A stretch of 64,000 nucleotides of DNA, from positions 11,304,261 through 11,368,260 of the forward strand of contig NC_133114.1 in NCBI RefSeq assembly GCF_022965805.1, read 5' to 3'. Position 1 is the stretch's first letter. Every line of letters starts with the position of its first letter. The position numbers and the translations under genes were made by a program. Below are positions 32,626 through 44,109 of the stretch, piece by piece. This DNA is from Primulina eburnea. Its lineage: Eukaryota > Streptophyta > Magnoliopsida > Lamiales > Gesneriaceae. Under the pieces are notes generated by a model. The model saw nothing but the letters and a program-made list of their open reading frames with translations, had not been told where the DNA came from and ran no database searches.

Positions 32626-35600
32626 TGAAACGTCCCATGTTCTTGCGTTTAAAATGTACTAGAAATTTTTTTTTTTTTTAAATTTCGGTCCTTGTAAAAA
32701 TATTTTAATAAAATATTTTTGTCCATGACCTCGAACATTCGCTAGCTAGCATTTAAAAATCAATTGCAAACGTCATAAAATAAAATAATCGCATGAGTTA
32801 CCAAACCTAGAAAGCAATAATCGTGAAACGTATTTTCCTCTCCAAAACCACTCTAAAGCATAAATAAATGGTTTAAAAAATCTTTTAACGTAAAAACGTA
32901 ATCATGATCGTGAGTGCGGAAAAAGTAGAAGCGCTGGTCCTCGGGTTGTGTGCACCTTCAGTCCAGTCATCTCATGCGTCAAGCCCTCCCTCAACCTCAC
33001 CTGCATCCATCACACCTAGTGAGTCTAAAGACTCAATACACCAAATCTTTTTAACGAGTAACAGATATAAAATCACATGCAACAGTGAAAATACTTGTAC
33101 TTAAAATATCATTTCATGAAAATGCATAAACTTGAGCATGAAAATTTTCGTAAATATTTTCATGATGCATAACATGAACCTGAACCTTTACCTTTTCCTC
33201 AATCATAACATGATATAATAACATGACGTGATTCTTTTCATGATCATAACATTATCTTTCTCTTGATTGAATTCAGATCGTTAATTGTGACTTTCTGACG
33301 TGACATGACATGACATGACGATGGTACCATCTACATGAAACCACAGTACTGGGCGGCGGGGACATCAGCGACACAAGATCGTCAACTGAGCCTTGGCCTA
33401 TTCTTGATCGTAACCTCAAATCCTCAATTCCTGACATGACATGACATGACGATGGTACCATCTACATGAAACCACAGTACTGGGCGGCGGGGACATCAGC
33501 GACACAAGATCGTCAACTGAGCCTTGGCCTATTCTTGATCATAACCTCAAATCCTCGTAGTCACAATTACTTCACCTTCATCAATATTTTCATGTTTTCA
33601 TCACCTTATAAAATCATGCATGAATGTATTTTCTTTTGAAACCAAGCGTGCACCATGTATTTTAAATGTCAATTTTAATCATAAAATTTCATGGACATTT
33701 AAAATAAATCATAAATAAATCATGAACATTTCATAAACATTTGAACATGAACATAATATCATAAAAACAGCATTTAGGGCACTGTCATGACCTTTACTAA
33801 TTTTGGGTGTAAAAAGACCGTTTTACCCCTAATCGTGACATTTTTACGTTTCTGATTTTTTTCTTGATTTCTTGACTTCAACATGTCCTGAATAGTTATT
33901 TAAGCTTACATGAATTTACTCATATTTTTATTTAGCTTAAATCGAGGACTTTTTAATTTAATCTTGAAACGTGACGTATTAATGCGTTTAAATCTCGAAT
34001 TAAACCAAACCTTAGCATAAAATTCCCAAATTAGAAATTTGGACTTATAATAATTATTTAAGCTTAAATATAATTTTTCATAATTTTATCAAGCGTAAAA
34101 CTAGGCGTTTCAATTAACTCGTTAATTAGCGTTTCGTGCGGCGATTAAATCCCGAAAAATACCAAACTTTAATATAAAATTCCTAAATTCTAAATTTAGT
34201 CTTTTTATATTATTCCAGCTTTTATATACCAGGACTCGACCCCCGTGAACCATTTTTCAATTTTTCTTTAATTAAAGCCCCTCATTTGACACCTAAACTT
34301 CAACCCCGAGCCAACTTTCGATTTTTCACGAGTTACCCCCGAACCATGCTGGTCCAAAACTTGCCCAACCTCCTAAGTTAACCTCTTGGGCCCTCAACCC
34401 ACCGAGATACCAGGCCCAAAGCCAAAAACGAAGGTCCCCAATACACCTATGTGCTGGCCGAGAGTTTTCTTTTGCGTGGTGACTAATTTGTGAACCTATG
34501 GACCAAGCCCACACTCCAGCCCCTGAACCGACACCTTGAGCACTTAACTAGGACTCTGAGGACTCGCCCTAAACCTGCCCAGGAGCCTTGGACCGAAGCT
34601 CCTTCCCTGCACGAAGTCTGCATCTCAAGATGCAGCTTCTCGGGTGGGAGTCCTTGCTTGCAAGGACTCCCCCCTGCCGTTCCAGACCGAGCCCTAGCAT
34701 GGCTAGGACTCTCCCCCTGACACCACCTGACCCTAGGCTAGCCGTGAACCTCAGCCCAGGCCAGCCCTCCTTTTAAATCATGGAACCCGTATCCTTAAAG
34801 TTCATGACAGCAAAACGGGTTTCCGAAGACAGCTTGCGGTGCAGCGTTTTGAGTGTGTTTAGGACTCTTTAAATTCGTGTAAAAACCTCTCTCGATCATG
34901 TTCTAACGTCATGGCAGCCCCTTGCATGCAAGAACAATTTATTAGATCCAAAAATCATGAATTAACCACATGTAAGTGCATAAACTCGAAAGTTTCAGAA
35001 AGTTTCTTGATGATCTTTATGCATTCAATATTTAAACAATAATATGATATGATGGATGAGAAAAGGAAGATTTAGGCGTGCCTTTGCGTCGTAAACGCAC
35101 GAAATACCGACGACGACGAAGAACGGAAAGATCCGAGGCTAGTTTCCCTCAAAACTTTGAAAGAAAAGTTGTTGCTTCTCACGGCCGAAGCCTGCTGTTA
35201 CCGCCGAGGAAAGCTCTTGTTTTAGTAAATTTGAGCGGCGTGACAATTGTGTGCTTAGCTTAGGGTTTTTAATTCCTTTTTGTATACTAAACAAGTTTAA
35301 TTAATAGGCTTGGGGCCTATTAACTCATAATTAAGCCTACTAGTGCAAGCTAGGCATTAATTAAACTCATAAATTTTAGAAAAGACGTTTTCATAAAGAT
35401 ATTTAGTGAATTAAATAGCCGGACTGCTTAAAAGATCGAATTTTAGTTGAAAATCTAACACCGATAAAAATTTAGTCTCGGCATATTAAATCACTTCACA
35501 ATTTCTTTGATTTCAAAAATATGAGAAAATTATCACCCTTAAATTAAATAATTAAAATTAATTATTTAATAAAACATTTTTCAGCCTTTGGTCTCCGCTC

Positions 35601-35788
35601 CTCGGTCGTCACTTGAATACCCTTTTGCAAATACAGTTTAATGCAACTATGCAGAAAATATATTTTAAATATGTCAAAATGCACCACATAAATAATTCGT
35701 GCGATAAAAACATTTAATTAAAATACAAGAGAATTTAATAATTGCATGCACATAGTTTGCGTGAACTTTAAATTTTCGGAGCGTTACA
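32626..35788 (-). repeat. Right (5') LTR of element G, next to RAD9
   Basis: 3163 bp, nearly identical to the left LTR. Its U3 end (on the - strand) abuts the TSD and lies 51 bp from the RAD9 ATG. Its promoter points away from RAD9. Confidence 0.93.
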
Positions 35789-35793
35789 ATCTA
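35789..35793. repeat. Target-site duplication of element G (right), atcta
   Basis: ATCTA, matching 28155-28159. Confidence 0.9.
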
Positions 35794-35839
35794 TCTATCG
35801 GCTTAGCTTGTAGTTTGATTCCCAAATTTTGGTGAGGAA

Positions 35840-38800
35840 ATGGAGCTGGGATCTAAGCGGGAATGCTCTCAAAATCTTCGCTCGATCAATCATATGCCTG
35901 GCGCGAATCGGCAACGAGATCGTCCTTCAGGCATCACCGTCTCTTGTGAGCTATTTTTAATTGTATATTATTCCTGTAATTCGTCGTGTATTTTGACTTA
36001 CGATTCCTCAAATGTTTTGTTTCTTATTGAAGTTGGTAGAATGCGATGAGCATAACCCCAGTTGCAGCAAGTCAGTTTTGTCTTTTTCCAGAAATTTATA
36101 AGATTGTTTCTGTACTTTTTTTTACTAGTTTTGATAAAGTAATTAGGGTTTTAAGGATTTCAGGATGGAATTTCATTGGCTTCCAGTAAAACAAAACCAG
36201 TGTAGGCCTGATGGCATGAATGTCGGTACGAGCTATGTAAAATCATATGTTCTGAATCATGTTACATTTCAGAAATATATACTGTGTTTTCGTGTGAAAA
36301 TGAGTATTGACTGACCACTTTGTTCCAATTTTTTTGCGTTCAGTGTAATGTAAATGCAGTTTGAATTTGGAACGGAGAGGAGTCTTTGCTGTTTCAATTT
36401 TCATTTAATATTTAACTTTTTGTGGCAGCTTACTTGTCATACTCTTAATTCATCGAGGTCCGCCTATCAATCCATAACCTTGAAACCCGATTTCTTTGAT
36501 GTCTATTCAGTTTCTAGTGCCCAGGTGCAATGCAGTGTGCTTTTGAAGGTATTCCTTTTTGCATCAACAACAGTCTCCTAAGATAATTTTTATACCGCCT
36601 GAATCCAAATAACTTGCTTTATTTTGATTTATGCAGGCCATCTGTTCAGTATTGCGAACTCCAATAGCGAGTATAGAGCATATAAGTGTTCTATTATCTG
36701 ATCCTAATTCACCAAAGGTGCAGTGGACTTTAGAATGTTTCAATGGTAGAGTCCTATTGTTACATCTTATAATTAATTGCCTCTTGATACTCTGCTCAGT
36801 TTCCACTAGATAAATAGTTCGCAGTGACAGATTTTGTTAAGTATTGTTGGTGTTCATAAAGAATTTTTTGTTGGATATTGCAGAAAAGTTCTAAACCTGA
36901 TTATGTCCATTTGCCTTCTGTGCAAAAACACATAAGATAGATACGCACATGGCAGTTTGTAGATTGAACAAGTATTTAATGGTTCAAGTTGCATACAAGA
37001 TTTTCACCCATCAAAATTCTCTCTGCTCAGAGTGGAATGATATTCATAACATAGAAGGTGGAAGGGATGAACAGATTCAAATTTTTGTAATAAAAATAAA
37101 AAACTGCGAGTTATTTAGTGGTCAGTCAATACTCATTATTCTGTCCACAAACCTTGATACTGTCGCGCTGGGCGGTCAAACAATGGTGCCCTAGTGCACC
37201 ATGTTCTGTCCAGAATGCTAGGTGTCGAATTAGCAAAAATGGTCAACATGAAAGTTGCAGATCTATGTCTTAACTTTCATTTGCCACTGACCTCATTCAA
37301 TTTGGATATCAGACGCGAAAATTACGCTCGTTCTCCCCAAATGTGTCAGTGCAGACACTTCAATGCACACAATACACTTCGGGATGATTTTGCCTCTATT
37401 TCCAAATAGATTTGGACAAAACTCAAAAACATGAACATTGTAGTACTATGTATTAGCTTTTTAATGAAATTGGTTTCATTACATTTGAACTAATACTCAG
37501 ATACTTATACTGAAACCGGAACATGTGTCACTTATATACTTCATGTACTTAATAACATTACAATGTCATAAATTACCGATTATAAAAATATGATTTACGA
37601 TAATACGATACACGGTACTTACAAAACAAGATGTTCTAGCCTCAACTCTTTTGGTGGTTGAAAGACTGATTTGCTACCAATTTACTTAGACCTATTGAAA
37701 TTGCACTTCTTCTGTTCAAAGCAGAAATGCTGCTTATGGTGAAGGAATGGGTACAATAATATGATTCCAAAAACATATAGCTCTTATGCTAAAAAAAAAC
37801 ATGTGGCTCTTTGACCTCTAATATGGCAACTGCATATAATTGTTAAAAATGAGAAGCATGGCTGCTATCAAGAAGGCATAAAGTTTGTTGTAGACCTTTT
37901 AGACTTAAAAAAAATTAATATACTTTCATGAGCATGTCCAAAACCCCTTTAATTGCTTGGACAAAAAAATAACTCAAAATATCAGAAATTTCTTTGTGCT
38001 TCTTTTACAAGAATTTCTGCTAGACTGAGGTTATTTGATATAAAATACAATAATGGCATGCAAATTTATATGTAGCTGAGCTATATGTCACATTTAACTT
38101 CCTTTCAGTATGCCCCAAAAAAAGTTCTTAGAAAAGGAGCATTATTTCATTGTTGTCACCTTTAGCCTGTACCTGTAAGTTTTCAATCTCTGCTTAATCA
38201 TGTTTCAAGTGTGTTGCATCGTGTTGAGACGATTGTATGTCCGCCATTGTATGCCATCAAATCCCATTTCCACCACCTGTCGTGTTTTAGAGTGTGAAAA
38301 TTATGTTCTTTTACAGGAATGAGAAAAACCTATTGGATATCATGCAATGTTGAACCTGATATACAACAACTATCACTTGATCGAAGGCTGCTTCCTAGCA
38401 GCTTTGTGGTTCGGCCTCGGGATCTCAACAGATTACTAGCTAATTTTCAATCAACACTTCAGGAGATCACAATCATCGCAACACAACAACCTACCTTGAA
38501 CGCCAATGCTGCTGATCAGTTTGGGGGAAAAGCCGTTGAATTTAGAAGTTACATTGACCCAACCTCAGGTACACTAGGCAACTTTGTATATTTTTTGCAC
38601 TAGAAAAGGCTCAGTTCACAGCTAATATTAGAGTGTACACTCCTAAATGCAGAAAATGATTCATTGCTACATACTCAGCTGTGGATAGATCCTAAGGAGG
38701 AATTTGTACAGTATGAGCACTTTCGAGATCCTGTAGATATAACATTTGGAGTGAAGGAACTGAAGGTGAAGCAACTGAATGCATATTGATTTTCTTTCCT

Positions 38801-40880
38801 TCAATGACTTGTAGAAGTGGTGGCATATAAATGAAAACTTGTAAGCAGATTTTCCATCAACTTAGTTTCATGTCTATGACACATGCGTAGTCTATAATAG
38901 ACTCCACTTCATGCTGCTAGGCAACCTCTATTACCATCAAAATTATGCCAGCAGGATACTTTGGACTGTTCCCTTTCATCATATTGTGAGCTTTATTATT
39001 TTTTCTTTTTCTGTTGTTTGTAACACTTCTCTTCCTTTGGTTTATTTTTGCTATACATTCCAGGCATTTCTTTCATTCTGCGAGGGATGTGAAGTTGACA
39101 TACACATATACTTTGATAAAGCTGGCGAGTAAGATTAATTTTCTTCTCACACTTGATTAATTAACCATTTTCTAATTAGCATATAAGCTTTTTCTTTCCA
39201 TTGTTCATGAAGTTATTTTCCAATTGAGGATGCCTCTGGTACAGCAAAAGTTCTTGCTACTTCTGTTTGTGGACATGCTGAAATGTATATTTGAATTTTT
39301 TATGTTAGATTAAATGTTTAATATTGAGTTGTATCTTCAGCAAAACAAGAGTTGACAATGCACAGTTACCCTCTGCACGTATTTAATGAAGAACTTTTTT
39401 CTTTATAGGTGGATCTACTGATCTACATATTCTGAACATTCCTGCTTATTTACTTGTTGTCATCAAATTTTTAGCTTTCAAATTGAATTTAATCTGATCG
39501 GCTAAATGGATAAACAGGCCAATTCTAATGGCGCCAAAATTTGGCTCAGATGACGAATCCTTCTCAAATTTTGATGCCACACTAGTGCTTGCAACCATGC
39601 TTGTCTCGCAGCTCAACTTTGGAAATTCTGCAGGACCTCCTCCAGCTGCCAGTGCAGGGGCTTCAGCACAGCAAGATCCTAATGGAAATACTTCTGATCA
39701 CCCGTCTGATCACACCAGAATTTGGTCTGAACTCTCAGGTGAATTCAACATATTTCTTAATGTTAGACTGAATAACTTGCATTGGTCTTCATGAATTTGT
39801 ACACATGAAGGAAGTGCAGCAAAAGATGGTAATGACACTGAAGATAGGCGTATCCATGTAGAAGGAAATCAACAGACTAAAGAACATAGGACAATCCAGA
39901 GGATTGGTGAGATGAACATTTCTGTGGATAAAAATGCTACTGGAATGCCTGGCTACCAAGGAGCGTATCCTTATAAATATTTCATTGTGTTGCAGGAGTC
40001 CTATTGCTATCTTCCTAATGAGTCAAAATTTTATGCTCATAGTCTGATGAACTGGGGTTGAAAGGGGGAAAAAAAGAATAATTCAGCAATTTTATTCCTA
40101 GGAGATGCTAGTAGCTTCAAAAGTACGAAGCTTCAGTGCATATATTTTACTTTTTAATGTTTTTACATGAATTATTTTCAATTACAAGTTTCTCATTTTT
40201 TGGTCATATGGTCTCCGTGAGTGAGAAAAGGTAGTCCAACCTCTGAACACTTCTAGGAAATAAAGAAACAGAGAAAAAGAAAAGTAAGACTGTTTCTTGT
40301 AAAACGAGACCTAATTTTCATCAGAAATAAAGGGTCTCGATCTTTTGACTTTATTTTGTTAAGTTTAGCACGATGGGACATCGAATTGTTGAAGTATCGG
40401 CGCATTTTAAGTCTTAACTCACATTCTTGAACTGATGCATGTTTTTTAGACTGGTTAAAAAGAAAAAATATGTAGTGGTAAATCTTTACCATAAGAGCCA
40501 CATTAGTTATTATCGGGATCAATTTCATAAACCTACTAGATCATATAAACTTGATAAGAGTATGTGATATACCATAGAACACCTATTTTTAGCAAATATC
40601 ACTTTCAATTTTCTTGACGTAATGTAATAGTTGTGCCATGGAAACAAATAATGCAGGAAACCCTCGAGGTTGGTTAAATGTGCAAGGTTTACCTTGGTGT
40701 TTTTTTATCCTGCTTCATGCTCAATCAAATACTACTTCAATTGTTGTGCTTTTAGGTGGAGATGTAATTGGCAGTACTTTATCACAACGCCATCCTAGAA
40801 ACTGGGTAGATGCAGTTGCGGATGATGATGAAGAGGATGAAGCAGACTTGTTTGTTCAGTCAACACCTCCATACTCATGA
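35840..40880 (+). CDS. RAD9: RAD9, 9-1-1 checkpoint clamp subunit, with first-exon frameshift
   Basis: Ten exons with GT-AG borders: 35840-35945, 36429-36548, 36637-36745, 38317-38568, 38653-38765, 39064-39128, 39518-39738, 39811-39906, 40657-40668 and 40756-40880. They sum to 1219 nt, one base too many. The extra base lies in GGG at 35848-35850. Without it the rest reads on to the TGA at 40878 (about 405 residues, near the family's usual size). Landmarks: LNSSRSAYQSIT, ICSVLRTPIASIEH, SLLHTQLWIDP, AFLSFCEGCEVDI, MAPKFGSDDESFSNFDATL, and an acidic C-terminus ending VQSTPPYS. RAD9 forms the nuclear RAD9-RAD1-HUS1 ring that is loaded at damaged DNA and activates ATR signalling. Element G separates it from its upstream DNA. 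It may be a new pseudogene, or the extra G may be a sequence error. Confidence 0.85.
37145..37623 (-). repeat. Old LTR relic in RAD9 intron 3, related to LTR B
   Basis: Similar to part of LTR B around 12660-12790: a shared run CACTTCGGGA...GGACAAAACTCAAAA, then TTGTAGTACTATGTATTAGC, followed by Leu/Thr-codon-like TTGGTTTCATT. The right edge CGGTACTTACA would be a TGTAAGTACC start on the - strand. It retains GC-rich motifs CGCTGGGCGG (37166) and GGTGCCCTAGTGCACC (37185), centres 22 bp apart. The left edge is not resolved. No coding remains. Confidence 0.55.
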
Positions 40881-41507
40881 ATAGAAGATATATTTTTCCC
40901 CTTTTTAGTAGTTCAAATGAAATAGTGAATATTTAGCCATATGATTCTAAATTAGAACTAGTGGCGTATTTAAAGAAGATGCTCACCACATAACATTTAC
41001 ATGTATGAGAACTTCATACATTCTCTGCCTGATTGTATAATGTCCTTTGATGCTGTTAATATATTGTGAATGTTGGGACTCGGTGAAAAGTAGATTCTTT
41101 TAAAAATTACTGTATTTTGTATGCCACTGTAGAAGATAATACTTAATCTTCGTCTTTTCCACCCAATTGTTTTTACTTTGTGTATTTATTATTTTTATGT
41201 TGACAAAGATGCCGCTTTTTCACTAAGTTCAAAACAAGATAAAAACATAATCGAAACTCGCATCTATCTGTTTCTTGATTTTAAAGTGTGGTCTTAGTGC
41301 ACATACGAGTAATGTTGATGACTTGGTATATTGTGTTAGCCTTGTTTGGTTGTTGATCTTGAGGACAAGGTCTTTGAAGGGGAGGAGGGTTGAAGCAATC
41401 TGTAACGGTTTAACCCACTTGTGATATTGTCTAATTTGATCAGTGGTCTCACGGCTTTAAAATGTTTCACAACGTGCGGCGTCTAACACACAGAATCTGA
41501 TACCAAC
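40881..41507. other. RAD9 3' flank and uncharacterised repeat
   Basis: No gene. It contains the probable RAD9 3' UTR. Nearer the right end there is a repeat-like stretch with GAAGGGGAGGAGGG (41377-41390), TGTAACGGTTTAACCC (41401) and TCTGATACCA (41496-41505), the last being a PBS-like complement that abuts the next LTR. Confidence 0.4.
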
Positions 41508-41800
41508 TGTAACGGCCCAGATTCGACGATCGTCTTCATTGTACCAAGACGAGTCTTTTTAGTGTGCTTATGTCCTCATTCACATGCACCATAAAAAATT
41601 TTCCAATAGGTCACCTATCACAAAATTGCCTCAAATCAAGCACGTTTAATTTTGGAGTTCTTATATGATGAGCTCTCGAAAAGAAGATGCATCTTCTTGA
41701 TATAAGTATTATATATAAAATCTTTTAAGCACTTCTCAACTGCACAGTCTCATACCTGAACAGTTTTGGAAATCTCTATTCTTCCAGTGTGAGATCGGTT
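41508..41800 (-). repeat. Cassandra-like TRIM LTR with 5S rRNA-derived segment
   Basis: TGTAACGGCCCAGATTCGAC starts directly after a tRNA-Met PBS complement (TCTGATACCA, 41496-41505), as expected for an LTR in - orientation. At 41608-41662 the - strand resembles the 5S rRNA internal promoter region: ATTAAACGTGCTTGATTT for box A and AGGTGACC for box C. LTRs that carry 5S sequence are the defining feature of Cassandra elements. Many changes suggest decay. The right end is uncertain (about 41800). Confidence 0.65.
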
Positions 41801-42099
41801 TATTCATGTTCTCTTTCGCCTAGAAGCCTGCCAGGAGTCATTAATTGTCCGTGCAACCTCATGGCACCGGCGATCACCCCCGCCCTCTTCGGCCCCGAGC
41901 CTCACACAACCAAAAGTGAAATTCCATGTAATATGAGGCTTTGTCACCTGTTTTATGTTAATTAAATGTCTATGGTGTAATTAAACCTGGAGACAAGTAA
42001 AAACCAGATACCTACCCCGCCATGACGAAATATCCAAACTATGAATGGATCGGATGTTTTATAATTGAGATTGCAAAATGATAGGCCAACAGGGAGGGT

Positions 42100-42523
42100 C
42101 TGCTCTAAGGATCAAATATCTAATTGGTATAGTTTAAAACATGTCAAAAGATATGTGGTATCATTCCAAATATTCAATAGTTGAACCAATCAAAAGTTGG
42201 TTAGTTTTTATCTTATGGAATGTGCAAGTGGCTAGGAAATTATTTAAGTTCTAGTTGGTTTTCCTTATTTCTTTGTTCTATCAAAGGCTTGTGATTTGTA
42301 GTTTGTACGACATTCAGAAACTTTAATGAGAGATTAGGGAGTGAGATGATCTGGGAATAGGCTTGGGGTCACTTGCATAGCTCTTGTAATTGAAGGAATG
42401 AAATTTGTTATGAAAATCTTCTTTGTTTTTCTTCTATAAGCTTTTTGTATTTACATATCACACACATATTCCCCCAACTTGATACAACATTCTCTTAACT
42501 ATTTCCTCTGTCAAAACTCAACA
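42100..42523 (+). repeat. 3' part of the 5' LTR of copia element F
   Basis: Non-coding sequence ending AAAACTCAACA immediately before a PBS-like site. Its start is not resolved. No matching 3' LTR is in the window because element E interrupts F. Confidence 0.45.
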
Positions 42524-42526
42524 AAT

Positions 42527-42538
42527 TGGTACCATAGC
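42527..42538 (+). other. Degenerate PBS of copia element F
   Basis: TGGTACCATAGC differs at two positions from the tRNA-Met PBS TGGTATCAGAGC and lies 3 bp after the LTR end. Confidence 0.6.
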
Positions 42539-42539
42539 C

Positions 42540-44106
42540 ATGTTGAGGGTTGAGGGTTCAAGGATGACGTTCACAAAGTTCAATCCGGAGAAATACAATG
42601 GGGACAACGATTTTGGATTATGGAGGATAAAAATGAGAGCATTGGTGGTTCACCAAGGCCTCAATATTGCATTGAAGGAGGAGAAAGAATTACCAGTAAG
42701 TTTATCGGCCCAAGAAAAGACCGATTTACTTCACAAAGCGAACATCATATTGATTTTAAACTTGCCTAACTCGGTTTTGAAGAAGGTAGCTAAGGAACAT
42801 ACTTCGGCTGGAGTGTGGAGTAAACTTGAGTCTGTACATGACAAAGACTCTAGTGAGCAGGTTATTCTTGAAGGAATCCTTGTATGCTTACAAGATGAGG
42901 GGGTATGATGATCTCGAATGTCAACTGGATGCATTTGAAAAGATAATCCAAGATTTAGAAAACATTGGAATTGAGGTAGATGATGAGGATCTAAAACTCC
43001 TACCGATTGGTTCTCTTTCAGGATAATAATCAAATTTTTTGGACAAGTTGTATAAAAGAGAGAGTTTTCTCTGGAAAATGAACGAAGTGCACTAAGATCT
43101 AAGGATTTGAAGAAGAAATCATATAAAAAGGACAGAGACAAGGTATGGCTTCATAACTTAAAAAGTTTATCAGGGCCAAAAGTACTTCTTGGAGATGATA
43201 AAGCATGTGCAGTGGAGGGAATAAGCACTTGAGTCTCAAGTTACATGATGACATGGTGAGGACGTTGCATGACTTGAGATATATTCCTAAGCTAAAGATT
43301 AATCTTATCTCACTTGGTAAATTTTATAAGGCTGGATATACTTTCACAGGAGACAACAAAAGCTTGAGGATTATAAAGGGAGTCATGGTCACTTACAAGG
43401 GAAAACTGAGACATGGATTATATTATCTGTTGAGAAAGGTTGTAACAGGTTCAGTCTGTAATCTTGTGACCGGAAAAAAGAATACAAATTTCTTATGGCA
43501 CAAGAGATTGGGACATATGAGTCACAAAGGTATTCAGGAACTCAAAATGCAAGGAGCGTTAGGGATCGTCTTGAAGATGATTTGGCATTTTATGAGTATT
43601 GTCTTGGTAAATCTCACAAGGTAAATTTCAACACTGGACAATATACAACCGGATAAAAATTGTTCTACATACATATGGACTTATGGGAAACAACGAAGAC
43701 TCCTTCACATGTTTGTGTAGTGTATCTCTTGACCATTGTGGATGATTATTCCAGAAAAATATGGGTTGTCCACTTCCCAGCAAGGACCAAACCTTCAAAG
43801 AGTTCAAGTAATGAAAGACACTGATTGAATCTCAAAAAGGGAGGAGGGAATTGACAATGGAATGGAGATCTTTTCAAAGGAGTTAAAAAATGTGTGCAGA
43901 AAGAGGACTATTAAGGCACAAGGTTGTACCAGGTAATGCCCAAAAAAATAGATGGGTTGAGAAGTTCAATAGAATGATGCTTGAGAGAATACAATGCATG
44001 CTCATTGGTGTAAATCTGCCGAAAGCATTTTGGGCTGAGGTTGCCGTCATAACAATATATTTGATAAACAGGTGCCCTTCTACGGCATTAAATTTCAAAA
44101 CATAAC
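42540..44106 (+). pseudogene. Ty1/copia gag and integrase remnant, element F
   Basis: Gag begins MLRVEGSRMTFTKFNPEKY with the copia gag domain (FGLWRIKMRALV, then ANIILILNLPNSV, 42540-42908). It is followed by broken frames with the pre-integrase motif LWHKRLGHMSHKGIQEL near 43490-43545, an integrase core trace near 43730-43760 (TIVDDYSRK) and NRWVEKFNRMMLERIQCML near 43950-44000. Stops and shifts are frequent. The order gag, integrase, then RT (RT itself not in the window) identifies Ty1/copia. A CACTA transposon interrupts it at 44107. Confidence 0.8.
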
Positions 44107-44109
44107 ATG
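44107..44109. repeat. Target-site duplication of the CACTA element (left), atg
   Basis: ATG precedes CACTATG and recurs at 45490-45492 after CATAGTG. Confidence 0.8.

Larger units (their letters stand above)
28160..35788 (-). mobile_element. Element G: non-coding LARD-type LTR retrotransposon
   Basis: 7629 bp with two 3.2-kb LTRs around a 1290-bp internal region. It has an intact TSD (atcta), a tRNA-Met PBS complement (32612-32623) and a polypurine tract (31336-31350), so it runs on the - strand. The internal region has no open frame with any retroelement domain, the hallmark of a large retrotransposon derivative mobilised in trans. LTRs differ by about 15 substitutions and one 13-bp repeat unit (about 0.5%), making it the youngest insertion here. 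It lies 51 bp upstream of the RAD9 ATG. Confidence 0.92.

Noticed and set aside
41608..41662. Functional 5S rRNA gene
   Set aside because: Too diverged and incomplete, and located inside a TRIM-type LTR.
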